A stretch of DNA of 12,330 bases from JAKEGK01 sp036507695 (GTDB lineage: Bacteria; Pseudomonadota; Gammaproteobacteria; SZUA-152), in contig DATCIR010000260.1 of NCBI GenBank assembly GCA_036507695.1, forward strand, positions 1 through 12,330, read 5' to 3'. The position numbers and the translations under genes were made by a program. The notes below the pieces were generated by a model. The model searched no databases, was not told the DNA's origin, and saw nothing but the letters and a program-made list of their open reading frames with translations. Shown here piece by piece: positions 6,045-12,330 of this stretch; position 1 is the first letter of the stretch; every line of letters starts with the position of its first letter.

Positions 6045-6710
6045 ATGCTGGACTATGAACAGGCTGAAACCGGAACCGGGCCGGAATATTGTGTTATCTG
6101 GCTGCACGGCCTGGGCGCCGATGGCTTCGATTTTTATCCCATCGTGCCGCAATTGAACCTGCCGGACCATCCCGCCATCCGCTTTATCTTTCCCCATGCG
6201 CCCCGGCAACCGGTGACTATTAATGGCGGTTATGTGATGCGGGCCTGGTACGACGTGATATCCACCGACCTTACCGCCCGGCAGGACAAAGCGGGAATCC
6301 TGCGCTCCGCGGAACTCATCAACGGCATCATTCGTGAGCAGGCTCAACAAGGCATCGCAACGCACAGGATTATCCTGGCCGGTTTTTCCCAGGGCGGCGT
6401 CATGGCCTTGCAGATCGGCTTAAGATCGGCCGAACCATTCGCCGGTATTATCGCCTTATCCTGCTACCTGCCATTGGCCGATGAATTGCCGGTGCCCGAG
6501 GCAAAACAAGAACCCTACTTGCCGGTATTCATGGCGCACGGCGCTTACGATGCGGTGGTGCCATTCAATGCGGGTCTGGTTTCCAAGGAGCGGCTGGAAA
6601 AGCTCGGCTATCCGGTGGCGTGGCATCGCTATGCCATGGAGCACTCGGTTTGCGCGGAAGAAATTGCGGATATCAGCCGGTGGTTAACGCGGGTAGTAAC
6701 GCCCGGCTAA
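6045..6710 (+). CDS. Alpha/beta hydrolase, phospholipase/carboxylesterase (acyl-protein thioesterase-like) family
   Basis: 221 residues, cytoplasmic, no signal peptide. The fold starts with VIWLHGLGADGFDF (17-30), whose HGLGA contributes the oxyanion hole. The nucleophile elbow GFSQGG places Ser115; Asp169 lies in HGAYDAVVP and His200 in MEHSVCAEEI, giving the full Ser-Asp-His triad in the spacing of Pseudomonas fluorescens EstB-type carboxylesterases. FPHAPRQPVTINGGYVMRAWYD is also typical of this family. It hydrolyses short-chain or acyl-thioester substrates; the natural substrate is unknown. The start is supported by AAAGG eight bases before ATG. It is convergent with cyaA, with only 14 bp between the two stop codons, and divergent from lptM. 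Confidence 0.92.
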   Translation: MLDYEQAETGTGPEYCVIWLHGLGADGFDFYPIVPQLNLPDHPAIRFIFPHAPRQPVTINGGYVMRAWYDVISTDLTARQDKAGILRSAELINGIIREQAQQGIATHRIILAGFSQGGVMALQIGLRSAEPFAGIIALSCYLPLADELPVPEAKQEPYLPVFMAHGAYDAVVPFNAGLVSKERLEKLGYPVAWHRYAMEHSVCAEEIADISRWLTRVVTPG

Positions 6711-6719
6711 GCAGCCGGG
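6702..6719. repeat. 7-bp stem hairpin at the junction of two convergent genes
   Basis: CCCGGCT (6702-6708) pairs with AGCCGGG (6713-6719) around a 4-base loop. It overlaps the stop codon of the hydrolase gene and lies 6 bp beyond the cyaA stop. It is GC-rich but has no T-run on either strand, so a rho-independent terminator role is uncertain. It could still limit read-through between the convergent genes. Confidence 0.45.
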
Positions 6720-6724
6720 ACGGG

Positions 6725-9571
6725 CTAGCAATGCTCAAGTTCGTAATTTAATTTTTCCTCAATGCGTTTTTTGTAATTGAGGTATTCAATAATCTGGAAA
6801 TGGCTGGAAGCCCGCTCACCCAGCAAGGCCGGCGCGAGATCCAGGTCCGTGATGTAAATCGGGTAACGCTCGCCGCTGGGCCGGCGCCGCAAGACATATT
6901 TGGCCACTTCCCGAAACAGGTTGATGCCATAATCCAGCGAGGAATACTCCTTATCCTCGGTGTACATGGTAAACACCGTTTTCTGGTCGATAATACTGCC
7001 CACCACCTGGACATGAAAATAAGAACGCTTGTTTTTTTCGTAGCTGCTTTGCTGGGGGACAAATTCACACCCGCTGTCCGGCAGGCGTTTGGCACGGTAA
7101 AACTCAATGTTATCCAGCATGCCCGCGTAGTATTTATCATTATGCGCCATGGCTTGCCGGTTCAGCACCGTGTCAAAAAACGCCATGTATTGGTTAATCA
7201 AGGCGAGATCTTCATGGAACGGCAGCTTTTGATGAAAGGCCGCGCCCTGCTCATCCAGGACATAAATACTGGCCAGCGGCCCGGCCACTTCATAGAACAA
7301 CTGGATCTTGCCCGGCTTGTTTCGCGCGAATACTTGCGCCACGATCGTGCGCTTAAAGGCGTGTTGATCCACGACAAACTTGTTAACACCCGCTTTTGGA
7401 TCCGATAACTTGTTAAAAAACTCCCGCTCGGTGTCCGCCCGCAGGTAATAGAAGTTATCCCCTTCATGGTTGATCACAAAAAAGGATTGCTGGGCTTCCA
7501 AAATATAACGCACATCCTGAAAGGTGTTGTTATGAAAATAGGCGTTAAATACATCGGCCACCAGTTGTTCCATGCGGCGCACCATCTGCTGGCCCTGCGC
7601 AAACGAAAAGTTATAGGCCGCGAAATTACCGCGCTGCTCTTTTTTGTTGCGCAAATTCCAGCGCAGCAGTTGACACAGGCAATCCAGCAAGCCATCGGCG
7701 CCCGAATAACGGTAAGTTAAAATCTCCTGCCAGCTGGTGACAATAACCAGGTCGAAGGTTAGCGCCAGGTTGGTTGTTGCGCCCACCGGATTAAGGATAT
7801 CGCCCTCGTCATCGGCAATGTAGTTGGCGCGCCGTGAATTGCCCCGCAACGGATCGGTTCCGGCGTTGATAAACAGGCAGGCATTGATAACCACGGGGGA
7901 TTTCTCCAGGTTATCGATACTGGTTTCCGGCAAGTGGCCGCCCGCGAATCGCCGCTCCAGCGCATCCAGGATATTTCTTACTTCCTCCACTTTCAGGGAG
8001 CCGCCCTTGGTATCCAGGGCGATGATAGTGCCGGGGTTAACGAGTTTGTTGAAATGGCACCAGGTTAATAGCTCCACCGCGCTGCTGCCGCGCTTTATCG
8101 CCGTTAGCTCCGCGCGATTGGTGGTTGTGTTGGAAACCTCATTGAGCAACAGCCAGGATTCCGCGCCGGACTTGGCGATGGATTGCTGCAGGGTAAGTTT
8201 GCGTTCCACGATATTGGCGGACACGCCACGATTGACCAGCTCGATTTTGCCCGGCTTCTTCTCAAACGCGGCGTAGAGTTTCCTGCCCAGCGCGTTCAGG
8301 TCCTTCTGGCTGATCCGCGACAAGCCGGCATAGTTGCGCGCGAACGTGGATAAAAACAGGTAACTTTGGGTTAGGTCTTCCACCAGGACTTTTCTTTCCT
8401 GCAATACCCGGTGAATTTTCCACTCGTCGCGTTTATCCAGCTCCGCAATGTATTCCGGACTCCAGTTCCAGCTCGCCGTCAGCTCCCTGAGGCAATCGCG
8501 CTGCCAGTCGTCCTTGCTTTTTTCAGGCGAACTCAGCGGCACATTGACCTTGAAATAAAAGCAGCGCCGCACCAGTTCCAGGCGTTCTTTTTCATCACGC
8601 CTGATCAGGTAATCCTCGAGGCGCCGGATCAGGATACAATAAGGGTCAAGCGCATTCAGGTCGATTAGACCGTCATAAACTTTTTGCTTGAAGTGGTGGC
8701 TCAGCAGTTCGCAATTGGGATAACTGCTGGCGTAGGTTTCCATGAGCAGGATTTTCAATACCGCTTTATACGGCGAGTCGATTCCCTTATACACCTGCCA
8801 CAACCCCGCGCCGAAGAACTCCTCGACCGGCACTTTGGACAAGCCGCCAAAATCAATCACGTCGTCCTGGTCAACAAAGCGGTTGTGAACCAGGTGATGC
8901 GCGAACTCGTCATAATTTTTTTCCTGATCGGGCGGCACCAGCCACCAGATGGGAAACCGGCCGGCCAGTAAAATACTGGTGCGGTAAAACTCTTCCAGCA
9001 GCAAATGGTGCTGGGTGGTGCCGCTGCTTTCGCTGCTGAGCTGATGCGCTTCACCCTTGCGGAACTTTTCCGCGTCCATGGGAAAAAAATGCACTTCCAG
9101 GCCGATGCTTTCCGCCCAGACTTCGATGTAGTCGCATTTGACCCGCAGTTCCGTCAGCTGGTTGGCGTCCAGCGCCGGGTTGTAGCAAAGCCAGATATCA
9201 AAATCGCTTTTCTCCGACTGGGCAATGGTGCCCACGCTGCCCATGATAAACAGTGAATGAATGTCACGCTTGGCGAGCGCGGCTTCCTTATACACAAAAT
9301 CGTTGCTGAAATTTTTCGCCGCTTCGATGCTGGTTTTATCCGGTGTGTAGAGGGCAATCCCGGCGGGTGTTTCGCCGGACACATAACCGGGCAGTTGTTT
9401 GTGGTTGACATGAAAAAACAACGGCAACAGGTTTAAGAAATTGCGCTGCTTCCATTTCAGGGAATCCTGGGTTCTCTGCAGACGCTGCCGGTTGATTTCA
9501 AGAAAACGGTTCTTGAAGGCTTTCAGGTCGGTCTCACCTGATCCATCTGTATTTATCGTCGACACCAGCAT
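6725..9571 (-). CDS. cyaA: Class I adenylate cyclase
   Basis: 948 residues, longer than E. coli CyaA (848) and near the size seen in pseudomonads. Converts ATP to cAMP in the cytoplasm, supplying CRP/Vfr. The N-terminal catalytic domain is of the nucleotidyltransferase type: PGYVSGETPAGIALYTPD (61-78), then MGSVGTIAQSEKSDFDIWLC (110-129) with Gly111-Ser112 and the metal-binding Asp123 and Asp125, and an EEFYRTSILLAGRFPIWW segment, all as in enterobacterial CyaA. The C-terminal half is the long regulatory region. The ATG at 9571 has no good ribosome binding site and precedes the conserved part by about 16 residues; translation may be weak, as E. coli cyaA is known for a UUG start. A CRP-like site lies about 170 bp upstream. 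Convergent with the hydrolase gene downstream. Confidence 0.96.
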   Translation of the reverse strand: MLVSTINTDGSGETDLKAFKNRFLEINRQRLQRTQDSLKWKQRNFLNLLPLFFHVNHKQLPGYVSGETPAGIALYTPDKTSIEAAKNFSNDFVYKEAALAKRDIHSLFIMGSVGTIAQSEKSDFDIWLCYNPALDANQLTELRVKCDYIEVWAESIGLEVHFFPMDAEKFRKGEAHQLSSESSGTTQHHLLLEEFYRTSILLAGRFPIWWLVPPDQEKNYDEFAHHLVHNRFVDQDDVIDFGGLSKVPVEEFFGAGLWQVYKGIDSPYKAVLKILLMETYASSYPNCELLSHHFKQKVYDGLIDLNALDPYCILIRRLEDYLIRRDEKERLELVRRCFYFKVNVPLSSPEKSKDDWQRDCLRELTASWNWSPEYIAELDKRDEWKIHRVLQERKVLVEDLTQSYLFLSTFARNYAGLSRISQKDLNALGRKLYAAFEKKPGKIELVNRGVSANIVERKLTLQQSIAKSGAESWLLLNEVSNTTTNRAELTAIKRGSSAVELLTWCHFNKLVNPGTIIALDTKGGSLKVEEVRNILDALERRFAGGHLPETSIDNLEKSPVVINACLFINAGTDPLRGNSRRANYIADDEGDILNPVGATTNLALTFDLVIVTSWQEILTYRYSGADGLLDCLCQLLRWNLRNKKEQRGNFAAYNFSFAQGQQMVRRMEQLVADVFNAYFHNNTFQDVRYILEAQQSFFVINHEGDNFYYLRADTEREFFNKLSDPKAGVNKFVVDQHAFKRTIVAQVFARNKPGKIQLFYEVAGPLASIYVLDEQGAAFHQKLPFHEDLALINQYMAFFDTVLNRQAMAHNDKYYAGMLDNIEFYRAKRLPDSGCEFVPQQSSYEKNKRSYFHVQVVGSIIDQKTVFTMYTEDKEYSSLDYGINLFREVAKYVLRRRPSGERYPIYITDLDLAPALLGERASSHFQIIEYLNYKKRIEEKLNYELEHC

Positions 9572-9693
9572 GCAATGGCCAAAATTCTGTCAGAGTCCAA
9601 AAATTCAGGAAATTCAATAATTAGTTAAATTCATGGGGCGGTTCATCCCCTCTAAGTTTTCGGCAAATGAACCGTTTTATTGAGCGCAAATTT

Positions 9694-9723
9694 CCGGTTA
9701 ATCATTGTCCGGTTAGTCATTGT
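9694..9723 (+). repeat. Tandem duplication of a 15-mer upstream of cyaA
   Basis: CCGGTTAATCATTGT (9694-9708) is followed without a gap by CCGGTTAGTCATTGT (9709-9723), with one mismatch. It ends 16 bp before the CRP-like core and lies in the cyaA upstream region. It might be a pair of binding sites for one regulator, or a recent slippage product. Confidence 0.7.
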
Positions 9724-9739
9724 CACGCAGTAGACAATC

Positions 9740-9755
9740 TGTGATTCCGGTCACT
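9740..9755. promoter_or_regulatory. CRP/Vfr-like binding site upstream of cyaA
   Basis: TGTGA-TTCCGG-TCACT matches the CRP core TGTGA-N6-TCACA at nine of ten defined positions. It lies about 170 bp upstream of the cyaA start codon and about 370 bp upstream of the PAS-GGDEF gene. E. coli cyaA is repressed by CRP-cAMP, so feedback control of cAMP synthesis is a natural reading. The distance to a transcription start cannot be judged because no promoter was identified. Confidence 0.6.
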
Positions 9756-10055
9756 GCACGCCCAATGCCGGATCACAATTTGGCCGGACAGCGCTCAAGA
9801 CCACCGGCTGATTTGCCGAAGAAGAGAACACGGGTACTGACTGTCAGCACGTTTTATATCAATCGGGGCGGCTACTAAGATAAAAATGCAATCCAGGGGC
9901 AAAATCCGCCAAAATAACTTCTCATGTTGCGATTTTTTCTCCTATTATTAATTATCGAGAAAACATCGGCTTAGTTGCATTGAATGGGCAAACGCCAAGG
10001 CTTTGACAGCGTGAGATTCCGCGGCAACTGAGGTGAACACAGCTTTAAGGCCGGC

Positions 10056-10123
10056 GCAGAACTTTTTAGACTAGAACTTTCATCGGGGCAGAACTTTTTC
10101 GGAGCAAAACATCGGAGCAGAAC
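10056..10123 (+). repeat. Degenerate AGAAC-containing repeats in the leader of the PAS-GGDEF gene
   Basis: GCAGAACTTTTT occurs at 10056-10067 and exactly again at 10088-10099. CATCGGGGCAGAAC (10081-10094) recurs with one mismatch at 10110-10123, and AGAACTTT also occurs at 10073-10080. Copies recur every 13-18 bases up to the start codon, and the last one includes the ribosome binding site GGAG. It looks like local duplication of the leader. Confidence 0.55.
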
Positions 10124-10124
10124 A

Positions 10125-11000
10125 ATGGCAGCGGGTAAAAACCAAATCAGCGTGGAATTGGCGGCAAAGTTACTGGAACAGGTACCGGTCGGCATCGCCG
10201 TGGCGGACCGTGACGGCACTATTGTCTGGTGCAACGAAGCGCTGGCCACGTTTGTCAACGAGCCACGCGACAAGCTGCTGAATAGTTCGCTATCGGCATT
10301 GAAAAGCAGCAAGCTACGGCCGATTACGGAGGCGTCCGATACGGTGCTGGTGCCCGGCGGCGAGACGACAGCGGACCGCTGGTTGAAACATCAATCCATC
10401 CCGCTGGGCCCCGGTACCGGCACGGGCTACACCGCCACGATTTATTCCGATGTATCGGAAGTCTCGTCCCTGTTGGCGGAGCAGGAGAAGCTGAGCGAAC
10501 AATTAAACCAACTGTCTACCGTCGATCGCGAAAGCGGCTTGCTGAATCACCGCGCGATGCTGCAACATCTGGAACCGCTGGTGTCGCGCAGCCGGCGCTA
10601 CAATAATCATTTATCGGTGATCACCATGGAGCTGACTAACCTCGACGCTATCGTGGACGATTACGGACCGGATGCCGCCAGCCAGTCGGTGGTTGAAGTC
10701 AGCCGATTGCTCAAAGACCAAATGCGCTGGGCCGATATCGTTAGCCGCGTGGAATACAACCGCTTTGTTTTTATTCTGCCGGAAACCGACAAACCCTCCG
10801 CGGTGCATTTGGCGAATAAAATTTCCGCCCAGGTCGCTGAACTGCAAATCCATCATGAAAATTCCTCGTTCCAGTTACAGGCCAATTTTGGTGTTACCGG
10901 CTGGGAAAAAGGTAACGACTCGGTGTTATTGCTGCGCAAGTCCCACCAAGCCCTGGATGCGGCCAGAGCCAGCGGCAAGAGTACGGTAGAGGCGGTGTAA
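10125..11000 (+). CDS. PAS domain protein with degenerate GGDEF domain
   Basis: 291 residues, cytoplasmic, no signal peptide or membrane segment. The N-terminal PAS domain covers about 10-112 (LLEQVPVGIAVADRDGTIVWCNEAL is diagnostic). A short coiled-coil linker (about 113-132, LLAEQEKLSEQLNQL) leads to a diguanylate cyclase fold (133-291) that starts with DRESGLLNHRAML, in place of the usual D-x-LTGLxNR. The catalytic GGDEF site reads EYNRF (210-214, in SRVEYNRFVFIL), so the metal- and GTP-binding residues are lost. DNLD-like substrate residues are also altered. It is therefore unlikely to make c-di-GMP and probably acts as a sensor or binding protein. GGAG at 10114-10117, seven bases before ATG, fixes the start. 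It precedes the YqgE/AlgH gene by 161 bp on the same strand. Confidence 0.85.
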   Translation: MAAGKNQISVELAAKLLEQVPVGIAVADRDGTIVWCNEALATFVNEPRDKLLNSSLSALKSSKLRPITEASDTVLVPGGETTADRWLKHQSIPLGPGTGTGYTATIYSDVSEVSSLLAEQEKLSEQLNQLSTVDRESGLLNHRAMLQHLEPLVSRSRRYNNHLSVITMELTNLDAIVDDYGPDAASQSVVEVSRLLKDQMRWADIVSRVEYNRFVFILPETDKPSAVHLANKISAQVAELQIHHENSSFQLQANFGVTGWEKGNDSVLLLRKSHQALDAARASGKSTVEAV

Positions 11001-11161
11001 CACACGGCCGGAAAATACCCCCATCAAACACGCAGTTAACGGCAAAACCGTTTCCGATAGCTCACCCGAAACACGTTCTGGGGTATACTGATGCCTCGCG
11101 CCCCGGCTTACCCCGGCGGCCGCCATTATTGGAACGTGCTCGCCTGAGCGTATTTTAGGGA

Positions 11162-11827
11162 ATGCCTGTATTCGCCATGAATTGCCGATTCTGCTTTGCG
11201 AATGTCATTTTTTCAAAACCGAAGCGGACCATGTTGCAGCTGCTGATCGTGTTTTTATTCAGCACGCAATGTTGGGCGCAAATGCTTCCGGTTGCAGGCC
11301 CACTATTGGAACCCAAAAAGGGCCGTTTCCTGGTGGCCACCGGCAACCTCGCACGGAGCAGTTTTAAGGAAACCGTGATATTGATCACGCATTTCGGCGC
11401 GGCCACCGGCGCAACCGGTATCACCATCAACCGGTCTTCCAATATTCCGTTGAACGAAGCATTTCCCGAGGTTAAGGAACTGAAAGACTTTACCGCGGCG
11501 TTATACCTCGGCGGACCTGTCAAAACCGATGGCATATTTGTGCTCATGAAAACCAAACGGCCGCATGCCGGTATGAATCCGGTCATTGACGATATTTATT
11601 TTACGTTGGGCCTCGATGCGGTGATCCACGGATTACCCAAAGCCATAGACGGCGAAGCCACGCGCGCATACGTCGGTTATGCCGGTTGGGCGCCGGGTCA
11701 ATTGCAGGCGGAAATCAAACGCGGGGACTGGATTATCGTAGAGACCGATACCAGCGTCGTGTTCGACGAAAACCTGAAGGATTTGTGGCAACAATTGCGC
11801 AAAACCTGGTCCGGCAGCTGGATCTAG
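11162..11827 (+). CDS. YqgE/AlgH family protein with N-terminal signal peptide
   Basis: Up to 221 residues. The C-terminal 175 residues fit the YqgE/AlgH (DUF179) family: GRFLVATGNLARSSFKETVIL (54-74), GATGITINR (82-90), LYLGGPV (113-119), then VGYAGWAPGQLQAEIKRGDW (169-188). Biochemical function is unknown in this family. Ordinary YqgE/AlgH proteins are cytoplasmic and lack a leader. Here a hydrophobic stretch LQLLIVFLFSTQCWA (about 25-39) follows basic residues KPKR and ends in a plausible signal peptidase site before Gln40. Three ATGs are possible: 11162, 11177 and 11231. An AGGGA lies only one base from 11162, which is too close. The start at 11231 gives a short signal sequence without a positive N-region, while 11177 keeps KPKR. 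I cannot decide. The mature part is the same in each case. Confidence 0.85.
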   Translation: MPVFAMNCRFCFANVIFSKPKRTMLQLLIVFLFSTQCWAQMLPVAGPLLEPKKGRFLVATGNLARSSFKETVILITHFGAATGATGITINRSSNIPLNEAFPEVKELKDFTAALYLGGPVKTDGIFVLMKTKRPHAGMNPVIDDIYFTLGLDAVIHGLPKAIDGEATRAYVGYAGWAPGQLQAEIKRGDWIIVETDTSVVFDENLKDLWQQLRKTWSGSWI

Positions 11828-11848
11828 TTACTTATAACAGCCGCCTGT

Positions 11849-11913
11849 CTTAGTGATTAAGCTTAGTGATTACACTTAGTGATTACACTTAGTGATTACA
11901 CTTAGTGATTAAA
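11849..11913 (+). repeat. Five tandem copies of a 13-bp repeat (CTTAGTGATTACA)
   Basis: Units start at 11849, 11862, 11875, 11888 and 11901. The middle three are identical; the first ends AAG and the last AAA in place of ACA. The array begins 22 bp after the stop codon at 11827. It is AT-rich and non-coding. It may be iteron-like in form, but there is no replication gene nearby, so a slippage-generated minisatellite is the simplest reading. Confidence 0.9.
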
Positions 11914-11948
11914 TATGTCATGGCAACCGGTAACTCCTGTTAAAAAAA

Positions 11949-12184
11949 CGGAGCCAGAGAACAATTTCTACTAATATACATAATTAATAAACCTCTCCTT
12001 CTTCGATTCTCGGTCTCCCTGGCTTGCCAAGCACATTTCATTGCTAAATCGTTGAACCACATGCCGGGGTATCACTACTTAATTAAACCTCGGTTTACGC
12101 GCCATCCATCAATTCGCCATGCACTTTTTATTCTTGTCATCTATCGCAAACCGCTAATATTAGAAACAATTGTTCTCTGACCCG
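11949..12184. mobile_element. MITE-like element with inverted ends, no coding capacity
   Basis: The left end carries CAGAGAACAATT at 11955-11966, and its exact reverse complement AATTGTTCTCTG is at 12168-12179. Similarity extends outwards (CGGAGC against CGGGT) and inwards (TCTACTAATATA against TTTCTAATATTA). The 236-bp unit has no open frame. The GGGTCAGAG-type end resembles, from memory, sequences seen beside REP-associated or other small transposon ends in gammaproteobacteria. No target-site duplication is evident. It might be an old non-autonomous element. Confidence 0.5.
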
Positions 12185-12239
12185 AATGGCACTTACTTAA
12201 GAAAGTCATGCACAATAAATTGGCATTTTCACAGGCCCT

Positions 12240-12304
12240 GTCATACCGGTGTAAACCGGTATCCAGAAATAAATGCCCTGGATTCCGGCATCCGCCGCAA
12301 TGAC
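12240..12304. repeat. 65-bp imperfect palindrome (dispersed intergenic repeat type)
   Basis: The left arm 12240-12266 (GTCAT...ATCCAG) and right arm 12278-12304 (CTGGAT...ATGAC) are 27 bp each and complementary at 20 positions, around an 11-bp loop. The end motifs GTCAT, CCGG and ATCCAG are typical of the palindromic GTCATTCC...GGAATCCAG repeats dispersed in many proteobacterial genomes. The left arm also contains a small ACCGGT-GTAA-ACCGGT hairpin. Confidence 0.7.
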
Positions 12305-12330
12305 GAATTTCATTGAATGTAAATAAGGGC

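Larger units (their letters stand above)
9572..10124. other. 553-bp divergent intergenic region between cyaA and the PAS-GGDEF gene
   Basis: No gene is visible. It holds a tandem 15-bp duplication, a CRP/Vfr-like site and a cluster of short AGAAC repeats upstream of the PAS gene. A possible plus-strand promoter is TTGCGA, 17 bp and AATTAT near 9930-9955, only 4 of 6 matches in each hexamer. I could not assign a cyaA promoter with confidence. Confidence 0.6.
11828..12330. other. 503-bp gene-free region rich in repeats
   Basis: No open frame with a recognisable product occurs. It contains the 13-bp tandem array, an inverted-end element and a 65-bp palindrome, each listed separately. The region looks like a landing site for small non-autonomous repeats after the YqgE/AlgH gene. 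Confidence 0.7.

Noticed and set aside
5862..6365. 167-codon minus-strand frame overlapping the start of the hydrolase gene
   Set aside because: It is antisense to the conserved alpha/beta hydrolase sequence and shows no recognisable family; a search for cyaY here also found no frataxin motifs.
11038..11052. AACGG-CAAAA-CCGTT hairpin as terminator of the PAS-GGDEF gene
   Set aside because: The stem has only five pairs and is followed by three T, too weak to call a rho-independent terminator.
11084..11089. TATACT as -10 of the YqgE/AlgH gene
   Set aside because: The hexamer is good, but no acceptable -35 sits 16-18 bp upstream.
11849..11913. 13-bp array as plasmid iterons or a CRISPR array
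   Set aside because: No replication initiator or cas gene is nearby, and the units are directly adjacent without spacers.

Overview
The window (about 12.3 kb) looks like ordinary chromosome of a gammaproteobacterium. The main clues are a class I (CyaA-type) adenylate cyclase, an lptM-lysA pair and a YqgE/AlgH family protein. My best guess is the Cellvibrio/Pseudomonas side of the class, but no marker gene fixes the genus. Coding is dense and mostly on the minus strand from 3.4 to 9.6 kb, with several long intergenic gaps rich in regulatory sites and small repeats. I see no tRNA, rRNA, CRISPR array, prophage or complete transposase gene.

Region 1 (1-2111, minus) is the 5' part of nrdJ, the adenosylcobalamin-dependent (class II) ribonucleotide reductase. 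It runs off the left edge. The reading frame is open from the ATG at 2111 to the window edge, and it is interrupted in frame by a complete 374-residue intein with a two-motif LAGLIDADG endonuclease. The intein sits immediately before the Cys of the NPCGEQ active-site motif and ends in Gly-Gln instead of the usual His-Asn. Upstream, a sigma70-type promoter has an NrdR box just downstream of the predicted start point, and a second, perfectly palindromic NrdR box lies 174 bp further up.

Region 2 (2682-4260) holds an exported single-domain rhodanese on the plus strand and a class I SAM methyltransferase on the minus strand. The methyltransferase is bracketed by copies of a short dispersed repeat.

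Region 3 (4266-5791, minus) is the lptM-lysA operon: the small lipoprotein that helps mature the LPS translocon, and diaminopimelate decarboxylase for the last step of lysine synthesis. Region 4 (6045-9571) has a carboxylesterase/acyl-protein-thioesterase-like hydrolase on plus, tail to tail with cyaA on minus. A strong CRP/Vfr-like site lies upstream of cyaA, which suggests cAMP feedback. In pseudomonads lysA and cyaA share one neighbourhood together with dapF and cyaY. Here lysA and cyaA remain near each other, but dapF and cyaY are not in the window.

Region 5 (10125-11827, plus) encodes a PAS protein with a degenerate GGDEF domain and a signal-peptide-bearing YqgE/AlgH protein. Region 6 (11828-12330) has no gene. 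It holds five tandem 13-bp repeats, a MITE-like element of about 235 bp with inverted ends, and a 65-bp imperfect palindrome typical of dispersed intergenic repeats.

The most noteworthy items are the atypical intein in nrdJ and the NrdR-controlled promoter with widely spaced boxes.
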